Source of the DNA: Dipteris shenzhenensis
Lineage: Eukaryota; Polypodiophyta; Polypodiopsida; Gleicheniales
Strand: one strand, 5' to 3'
Length of the DNA stretch: 64,000 bases
Assembly (NCBI GenBank): GCA_047967505.1
Contig: CM106539.1
Below are positions 57,240-64,000 of the stretch, piece by piece. The notes under the pieces are model-generated. The model was not told the DNA's origin. It worked only from the letters and a program-made list of their open reading frames with translations, and searched no databases. The translations under genes were made by a program, and so were the position numbers. The stretch's first letter is position 1, and every line of letters starts with the position of its first letter.

Positions 57240-57320
57240 GTGTGATTGAGTGAGTGAGTGAGTGAGTGAGTGAGTGTGTCTATGTGTGTGCGAGAGAGAG
57301 AGAGAGAGAGAGAGATTGGT
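57240..57320. repeat. (GAGT)n and (GA)n microsatellite
   Basis: GAGT repeated about eight times (57247-57278), then a mixed GT stretch, then (GA)n at 57292-57315. Confidence 0.95.
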
Positions 57321-57355
57321 ATGATACTTCATGTAGACCTTAAAAGAGTAAGAAG

Positions 57356-58047
57356 TGTTAGATATCAATGCTCCACTCTCGTGTAACTACGCGGGAACCA
57401 GCTAACTCTACTTGTAAGCCCCCCATATGAGGAGAAGGCATTTGAGTAGCTCAGTTATCCGGTAGGTCCTGGTTTGGACACCAGATGGGGGCCATGTGTG
57501 GCCTGATGGCTAGACGGCTTTAGATAGAATTGGCACACCACCAGGCATCCCTTGACTGACCGCACTGAGGGTGGATGGAGCATTTCCTGGGGCAGCCCAC
57601 TCTCGAGTTGTGGGGCCCGTTTAGAGCCTCAGATGATCCCGAATGGGCCGAACGGACACCGTAGGTTAGTTTTTCTGTTTTGTGCACCGGTTCTATCGTA
57701 TGGTCAGTGGTGGCCTATTTTGGGACCGACCCCTAGTCGACCATTTTGGGCTCACCCAATTGAGCCTAACTGACTACGACTGGTGGCTATATAAGAGCAA
57801 GCCCGTGAAGCCCATTTCATCACTAACTACAGCAACCCTGATTCCTTAGCATCCAACCTCCGTCTTCTACTATTTCCAGCATGCCATCGAAGCTTCTTTC
57901 ACAGGAGCGCATGGTAGGGAGGCAGCGCCATCTATTGTATCAGTTCTACAGTAATCAAATTTTTGATTCTCCATACTATCTTGTTTTCTCTCTTGTGTAC
58001 GAGGTCCTGCTATCTGTTGAGCATAGACGTTGTATTATTTTCTTACA
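57356..58047 (+). mobile_element. C5 5' LTR
   Basis: 692 bp, TGTTAGATATCAATG...TTTTCTTACA, directly followed by the primer site. TATATAAG lies at 57788-57795. Parts (the 'gcccccatatgagg' region and the GACCGAC/AGTCGACCA block before the TATA box) resemble the C2 LTR. The 3' LTR lies outside the window. Confidence 0.85.
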
Positions 58048-58059
58048 TGGTATCAGAGC
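58048..58059 (+). promoter_or_regulatory. C5 primer binding site
   Basis: TGGTATCAGAGC, a perfect initiator-Met site, immediately after the LTR. Confidence 0.95.
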
Positions 58060-58117
58060 CTGGACTCTAGCAAGAAGATTTGGTAGTGTGTTTCTGTTTG
58101 CGAGCAGATTGTGAGAG

Positions 58118-58900
58118 ATGGCCCAACCCGCAAGACTGTGAATCCCACCGTTCAGCGAAAGCAAAAAGTTGGACGGCTCTAACTATCCACTCTAGAAGTT
58201 CAAGATGAAGATCATCCTAAGCACATATGAGCTTTGGGACACTGCCATTGGGGTGGACGTGAGGCCGGTTGCGAGACCAGATCCAGCCAATGTAGGACAA
58301 CAGATAGTACCAACTGCGGATGAGATTCTCACGTGGACAAGAAGAAATGGAGATGCACTGTGTTCTATTGTCTGCAATGTTAGTGATTCCATCATGGCAT
58401 TAATTCAACATGTCACCACAGTGGAGGAGGCATGGACGGTCTTGAAAAATTAGTAGAGACCACGAATCAGAGGCGGATTCAGAATCTGGAGACTCAACTC
58501 ACAAACGAGAAGTTGTCTGAGTCTGAAGTGGCAGAGAAGTTCATCACCAGGGTGAAGAATCTACGCGATTAGATGACTGTGATTGGCATCACCATCACCA
58601 GTGAGAATCTAGCACGAAGGTGCATACGGATTCTCCCACCAAAGTACGACGGTCTTGTTACGATGCTGAATACACAGAATAGAAATCCGCCCCTCAACTT
58701 TGAGGATTTCAACACGATGCTTCTGAAGGAGGAGATGCATCAAAAGACGAGGACTAGAGAAGATTCGGTCTTCTGGACCGGATCAAAGAAAGGTAAGGGT
58801 AAGGACTCTGGTAACCCATCTTCTTTTAATGATAAAAACAGAAAGAAGAAGATCAAGTGCTTCTATTGCAACAAGGCAGGGCACAAGCACAATGAGTGTT
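58118..58900 (+). pseudogene. C5 gag
   Basis: ATG at 58118, then KLDGSNYP and MKIILSTYELWDTAIG (frame 58205-58453). It breaks at a TAG and resumes in the frame 58573-58902 with LPPKYDGLVTMLNTQNRN, NFEDFNTMLLKEEMHQK and the intact knuckle CFYCNKAGHKHNEC (58858-58899), followed at once by TGA. Confidence 0.88.
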
Positions 58901-58902
58901 GA

Positions 58903-59400
58903 AAGAAGATTGCAGATGAGAAGAACGGAGTAAAGAAAGAGTCCAGCAATAGTGCGCAGGCAGTACCAGTAGAGCTGTTTGTCGCACTTGAGGAGATTTG
59001 CACAGAGGCAGTTCATGTACCTACAGATGAACCGTGGATCATTGACAGTGGTGCATCGCGCCACATGACCAGTCAGAAGGATTGGTATACCTCTCTACAG
59101 CCGGTAGGGAATGACATCCTGGTAGCAGTCGGCAATGATGCAAAATGTCCAGCAAAAGGAAAAGGTACAATTGCTCTCAAGTCAGATGGAGTTGTAAAAC
59201 AGTTGTCTGATGTTCTTTATGTGCCATATATCAAGAGGAACTTGTTATCCGTTTTCGTGATCATGGATCGGGACCTTAAAGTTCAATTCGATAAGAATGG
59301 TGCACAGAATCTGGATCTTCCAGGGAAGGTCATTGGTAAAGGTACACGATGCAACAACATTTACGAATTCTTAGCTTCAGTGCTTGAGTGGATGTGAAGA
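58903..59400 (+). pseudogene. C5 protease
   Basis: WIIDSGASRHMTSQ with the catalytic Asp at 59044-59046 is intact. It is followed by GKGTIALKSDGVVKQLSDVLYVPYIKRNLLS, the standard copia protease-to-integrase linker, ending at a TGA near 59395. Confidence 0.88.
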
Positions 59401-60350
59401 ACACTAAGCTGTGGCATGAGAGGTTTGGTCATCTAAACCTTAGTTCTTTGAAGGAGATGCATAAAAGTGGAATGATTGTAGACCTACCAGAAATTTCAGA
59501 TCTGCCTGATGCATGTGAAGCTTGCATGATGGGGCAAGCAGCATCGGCAACCCTTTCCTAAAGAGGCCAGCAGGGCAAAGGCTCCTCTAGAGCTCATTCA
59601 CACGGACCTCTGTGGAAAGATGGAGACGGAAGCTTTGGGTGGTTCCTACTACTTCATGACGTTGATTGATGACTACAGTAGAAGGATATAGATATACTTC
59701 CTAAAGACTAAAGACGAGGCTTTTAGAGGTTCAAGGAATGGCATGTAATGGTCGAGAAAGAAACGGGGAGGAAGGTAAAGAATTTGAGATCAGATAGAGG
59801 TGGAGAGTTCACATCAATTGAATTCGAAAGTTACTACAAAAGTCACGGAATCAAGAGGCAGAAACCCCCGCCACATACATCACAGCAAAATGGAGTAGCA
59901 GAACGCAAGATGTGCATCATCTATGAAATGGGCTGGAGTATGATGAAAGGGAAAGATTTGCCAAAGACTTTCTGAGTTGAAGCATGTAACACTACTGTTT
60001 ACATCCTGAATCGTAGCTACACAAAGGCTGTGAACGGGATGACTCCAGTGCAAGCCTTTTTTGAACAGCCGCATCAATTGGAGGAGGATGCTTCCTTCCC
60101 AGACTACCAGGACCAGGATATCCATCCAGTACTGCCACCAATAGCAGACTGAACTCCCCCAACGGTGCTTGGGAGGATTCAAGACAAAGAAGATGAAGAA
60201 AAGCCTGTAGAACCACAACGGCAATGGCCATTCCCGAAGTGAGTAAAGCAGCTTTTGGATGGCAGAGAACCTCCAGCCATTGAGGAGGAACCATCCGAAC
60301 ACTGCCGGTCCAAGAAATTAGAGGAGCAAAGAAGGGCGTAGGAACACTTG
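59400..60350 (+). pseudogene. C5 integrase
   Basis: LWHERFGHLNLSSLKEMH and CEACMMG form the zinc domain. After a frameshift, PLELIHTDLCGKM (first Asp) and LIDDYSRR follow. The frame 59748-59975 holds LRSDRGGEFTS (second Asp) and QQNGVAERKM (Glu), so all DDE residues exist but in different frames. The C-terminal part is shortened. Confidence 0.86.
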
Positions 60351-60686
60351 GTCAACTATGCTTTGATGATAGAAGTGATCCGTGCTGATGAACCCGTGTC
60401 TTGAAGAGGCACAGGGTGATGATAGGTGGATGGAGGCTATGCAGTCAGAGTATGGCTCCATAATGAAGAACAACACTTGGGACCTTGTGGATCGACCACC
60501 AAAACGGAAGGTAATTGGAACCAAGTGAGTGTACAAGACCAAGTACAAGTCCGACGGCACGTTGGATAAGTAGAAGGCTCAGCTCATGGCAAAAGGATTT
60601 GCACAGGTACATGGTTTTGATTATCAAGATACTTTTGCTCCCACAGCTCGACTAACTACAATTCGCAGTGTTTTGGCTTTAGCTGC
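60350..60686 (+). pseudogene. C5 reverse transcriptase, interrupted by G3
   Basis: DRWMEAMQSEYGSIMKNNTWDL, DRPPKRKVIGTK and AKGFAQVHGFDYQDTFAP are readable with in-frame stops. The RT stops abruptly in VLALAAV at 60686-60690, where the next element's LTR begins. The catalytic YVDD part is therefore beyond G3 and outside the window. Confidence 0.87.
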
Positions 60687-61780
60687 TGTGACGCCAAAAT
60701 TTGATATTTTTAATTTGGCATTGGTATTGTTTTTCATCTATGTTTGATAAGAGTTTATCAAGTGATAGCCTAGCGGCTCTCACTTATTTCTATTTTCTAT
60801 GATATTGTATGGGATTGAGAGGATGAGTGTAATGGCTACCATAGGTATGAATTATAAATACCTTGGTATGGGGTGAGAGTTATTTGTGTATGGGATATTA
60901 TGGGGTTTTTAGAAAATAGGAAGAGTGAGTCATATAAAGAGGTGGGCTCATGTCCATGTATTCCAATAATATAAGAGAGCCCACATGCCAAGCGTGTGGA
61001 AGGCATGTGGAGGAGTGTGAAGTCAAGAGGAATCCTTCTAGAATTCCTATGTGGAATAAGGAGGATGTGGATATGTGGAAAAGAGAGGGTCCCTATGGGC
61101 TCCATGTGGGAAGACTCTTGACTTTCTCAATATTTTAAGAGTCTTGAGCATCTTTTGATGGGACACATGGCAAGAGTAGCCAGAAAGGACATGGATGGTG
61201 ACATACGGGCTTATGTGATTGATGGGGAAAGGAATCTATAGGCATCAATTGTAAATGGGTGAAGGAGGGTAACAAAATCTCTATAAAAGGAGCCCTCCTC
61301 TCCCTTGTTCATCAATCTCTTCCACCATCAGGCCTCATGTTGCTGTAGCTCTAGTCTCCCCAAGCCTCTTCCATGAGCCTTCTCTCCCTCTTTTAGATAT
61401 TCTCTTATGTAGACTCTTGAGTCCATCTCTCTCTAGTTTATTCTCTCTCTATGAGTAGTCTTGGAGCTTCCACTCCCTCTTGTATGTATCAAACCTCTTC
61501 TTCTCCCTTGTGTTTATAGTGCTGGAGTGGATTCTCTCTATTAGTAATGAAGGTCACTTCAGGTTCTCTCTCTCTTGAGTGTCTCTTCCCTTTTCTTTCT
61601 TTCAAGGCCTTAAAAGTTCTTTCTGTTCGGCTACTCACTGTGCACACATGGTTCATCTGTTTCCTGAGCCACCATGCAAACTTCTTCCCCTCTTTTAGGC
61701 AAAATCTATGAGGGGTGGATCGTTGATGAATGTGGAGTCTTGAGGGAGCATCCTGCTCAGGCAAAATTAGCATGGGTGGA
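60687..61780 (+). mobile_element. G3 5' LTR region (interrupts C5)
   Basis: Begins TGTGACGCCAAAATT at the exact point where C5 RT is broken, with a promoter TATAAAAG at 61282-61289 and CT-rich DNA after it. The downstream end is not fixed: no clear primer site was found between 61500 and 61800, and no second LTR is in the window. Confidence 0.6.
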
Positions 61781-61786
61781 GGGCAG

Positions 61787-62315
61787 TTTTCATGACAGTT
61801 TGACCCCCTGTTAGTATTTTGCTCATAACTTTGTACTCGATAGTCCGATTTTAATGAAATTTATATCAACGCGAAGCTCTCTTTAAGCAAATGTTTGTAT
61901 TTATCAGATCTTGAATCAGATGTTGCTACAAAAAGTTATGAGTCTTTATGTCTGACAATCTGTTTTCATGATAGTTTTTACCCCCATCTAGTAAATTGTC
62001 CATAACTTTTTGGCCGCTTCTCCGTTTCTTATGAAACATATATCAGCGCGAAGCTCTCTTTAAGGAGCATGTCTCTAGGTGCTAAGATCTTGAATCAAAT
62101 ACTGCTGCAAAATGTTATGAGTCTCTGTGTCTGACCGTCTGTTTTCATGATAGTTTTTACCCCCTTCTGATAAACTATCCATATCTCTTCAACTGTCTGT
62201 CTGTTTTCCATGAAACTTATATCAACACGAAGCCCTATTAAGATGCATCTCTTTGTATGCTTGAATCTTTGATATCATGTCTCTACTGAAAGTTATAGTC
62301 CTCTGTGCCTAATGA
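61787..62315 (+). repeat. G3 leader tandem repeat, 3 x about 177 bp
   Basis: Units start TTTTCATGA(C/T)AGTTT at 61787, 61963 and 62142 (spacing 176 and 179 bp) and share 'ctgtttcatgaaa..tatatcaacgcgaagctctcttta' and 'gttatgagtctctgtgtctgac' blocks. It lies between LTR and gag. Confidence 0.9.
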
Positions 62316-62379
62316 TAGGTTGTAGAGTGTTTTGAGCTAAGTGTAAAGGTATCTATGAAGGAGGTGCAATGTTTCCTCG

Positions 62380-63290
62380 GAATCTACCCATCCGACCTAA
62401 TCAGCCCCTTCAAACTCCTCGATATATATATGTTCATGTCATGTTGAGCTGCAAGATCTTCTTTGAATAACGTATCGCTCTTCTCTTTGGCATAGACCGG
62501 CTCGCTAAGATTATGGCCTCTACTAATCCTTTCCTTCTCCCTATGCTTGATTACAACATCACTTGGGATGTTACCATCTTCATTCTCATTTGAGGAAGGA
62601 AAGTATGGTGTGGTATCTTGGGATAAAATATTATTTCTAACGTCCCATTCTCAATGATAAATATTTTTGTCAGTCAGTTCGAAAGCAGTAGGAAGTGAAG
62701 AGGTGCGTGAAGTTTATTACCCCCAACTTCATGTCACATCTTTTGGTGGAGACGCCGGGTATGTTTGGTATTGGATTCATCCCACCTTACTAAACGGTCT
62801 TGGGTGTACTTGATTGCATGTTATTAGAAGAGGCATGTGTTTTGATGAGATAAAGAAGATGCCTGGAAGAACTCCGTTAGAAGAGATTGCAACCCGTTTA
62901 AGAGAACTTGAAGATTGTGAAGGTGATGCTCAAGCTATTCGCACAGTCACCATGATCATATCTTTTATGTTTGCACTGTTGAATATGTTGGTGAATCGAC
63001 AATGCCGGTAGCAAGCACAATGATAGATTGGGGATTGTTCCATGCACTGGTAGCTTGGTGTGAAGAAGAGTTGAGTCTTTGGGTAGTTTTCGACTATAAC
63101 AATGGAGTGGTGATTCTTAATGCTTTCAACTTCTTTTGCTATGCAAATGATGAAGAGTACAATGTCTTGAAGCTTTTATGTGCACTTCCTATTGTGAGAA
63201 GGGTGATTCCAGAATGCATGTATACAATGCATGTATACACAATGTTTTCATGGTGCTGGTTGGTCACTTATTTTCGAAGATTTTGTTGAG
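62380..63290 (+). pseudogene. Unknown ORF pieces upstream of G3 gag
   Basis: Open frames 62814-63011 (MPGRTPLEEIATRLRELEDC) and 63002-63289 (MIDWGLFHALVAWCEEELSL) and short readable segments before them look like decayed protein sequence of ordinary composition. I recognise no domain. Their place between leader repeats and gag recalls the extra ORF upstream of gag in some large Tat-lineage elements, but a captured fragment is equally possible. Confidence 0.35.
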
Positions 63291-63427
63291 GATCACATTG
63301 TGGAGGGTTTTCGACAAGTGGTTATGCATAATAAGTTGGTCTTGGTATACTAAGGCTCTGTGGGATCTTGTTTGGATCTTGTTTGGGATATTATTTGGAT
63401 CTTAGTGTTTCCTTTTTGTGTTTCATC

Positions 63428-64000
63428 ATGGTGAAGATTCCAGTGTTTCGAGGGACCCAAGGGGAAGACCCAGAGTCTTATCTTCAGGATTTTGTTTGAG
63501 GATGCCGGCTTTCTGGATGGTCCATGAAGGATCGGGCGGAGATTTTGCATGATTTTCTTGAAGGTGTAGCCTTGAGTTGGCATGAGACCTTGCCGGACTC
63601 TACCAAGGAGGAATGGGACCAAGTGGTGGCAGCAATGAAGTAGAGATTTGGGGTAGTGGAGTCACCAAATGCTTTGATGTTGCAGTTGGACCGGTTCTAT
63701 CAAGGAGAGGGTGAGTTGGTCTCTACGTTAGCAATCCGATATGAAACTTTATGGACAAAGTATGAAAGGGCAGCTTTGCAAGCTGTGGCATCTACATCAT
63801 CGGCCCCTCAAAGTCTCTCAGGGATGGAGCACTTAAAGATGAGCAAATTTGTTATGGCTTTGGAGCCTCGTCTTCGCTCAAAAGTAATGAGTAAAGATCC
63901 AACAACATACGTGGAGGCACTTCGCATTGCGACCAAGAAAGAAGCTTCTCTAAAGATCGAATCCTCTTTTGTGTCTTCAACAGCTTCAACTTCTAAGGTG
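63428..64000 (+). pseudogene. G3 gag (runs off the window)
   Basis: From ATG 63428: MVKIPVFRGTQGEDPESYLQ, then a TGA, EILHDFLEGVALSWHE, a TAG in AMK*RFGVVE, LMLQLDRFYQGEGELVSTLA and MALEPRLRSKVMS. This is the Ty3/gypsy capsid pattern. The zinc knuckle and pol lie beyond 64000. Confidence 0.85.

Overview
This window looks like a heterochromatic, gene-poor stretch of a large plant nuclear genome. The evidence is plant LTR retrotransposons of both superfamilies (Ty1/copia and Ty3/gypsy, including a chromovirus and a Tat/Athila-like element), hAT-type DNA transposon remains, initiator-Met tRNA primer sites, CT/GA microsatellites and one plant-type ATL RING-H2 gene. The very high element density, deep nesting and heavy decay suggest a gymnosperm, probably a conifer, but that is inference. 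I saw no rRNA, tRNA, CRISPR or prokaryote-style operon.

Layout. 1-7.1 kb: shattered (+) gypsy material (late RT, RNase H, integrase, a separate protease piece, then decayed glutamine-rich coiled-coil ORFs). 7.2-9.2 kb: unrecognised ORF fragments and an AT-rich repeat. 9.8-10.7 kb: two adjacent long palindromic foldback elements. 10.8-16.9 kb: (-) copia C1 with a 5' LTR, whose RT runs in frame into an unrelated exon-like sequence. 16.9-17.6 kb: CT-rich repeats. 17.6-24.1 kb: (-) chromovirus G1 with unequal LTRs. 26.06-26.52 kb: an intact ATL-type RING-H2 gene, the only convincing host gene. 27.7-30.7 kb: unassigned low-complexity sequence. 30.7-34.5 kb: (+) copia C2 with a deletion-derivative (-) copia C3 nested inside it. 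34.9-36.4 kb: (-) hAT transposase remains beside an unknown element-type protein. 37.27-51.09 kb: complete 13.8-kb Tat/Athila-like gypsy G2 with a perfect GTGCC target duplication. After pol it carries about 6 kb of accessory DNA: a coding-like minisatellite, a large foldback insertion, a conserved-looking ORF and a coiled-coil ORF. Its 3' LTR holds a hAT-type MITE. 51.32-56.84 kb: complete (+) copia C4 with a perfect TATCT duplication. 57.36-60.69 kb: (+) copia C5, interrupted inside RT by (+) gypsy G3, which leaves the window while still in gag.

How it fits together. All polyproteins are broken by stops and frameshifts, so nothing here looks autonomously active. In-frame stops are overwhelmingly TAG, often at positions where glutamine (CAG) is expected. 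This is the scar expected from deamination of methylated CHG cytosines in silenced plant DNA. The most unusual content is the accessory module of G2, for which a decayed coiled-coil counterpart seems to exist at 5.5-6.6 kb, together with the foldback elements and the chimeric copia/exon ORF.
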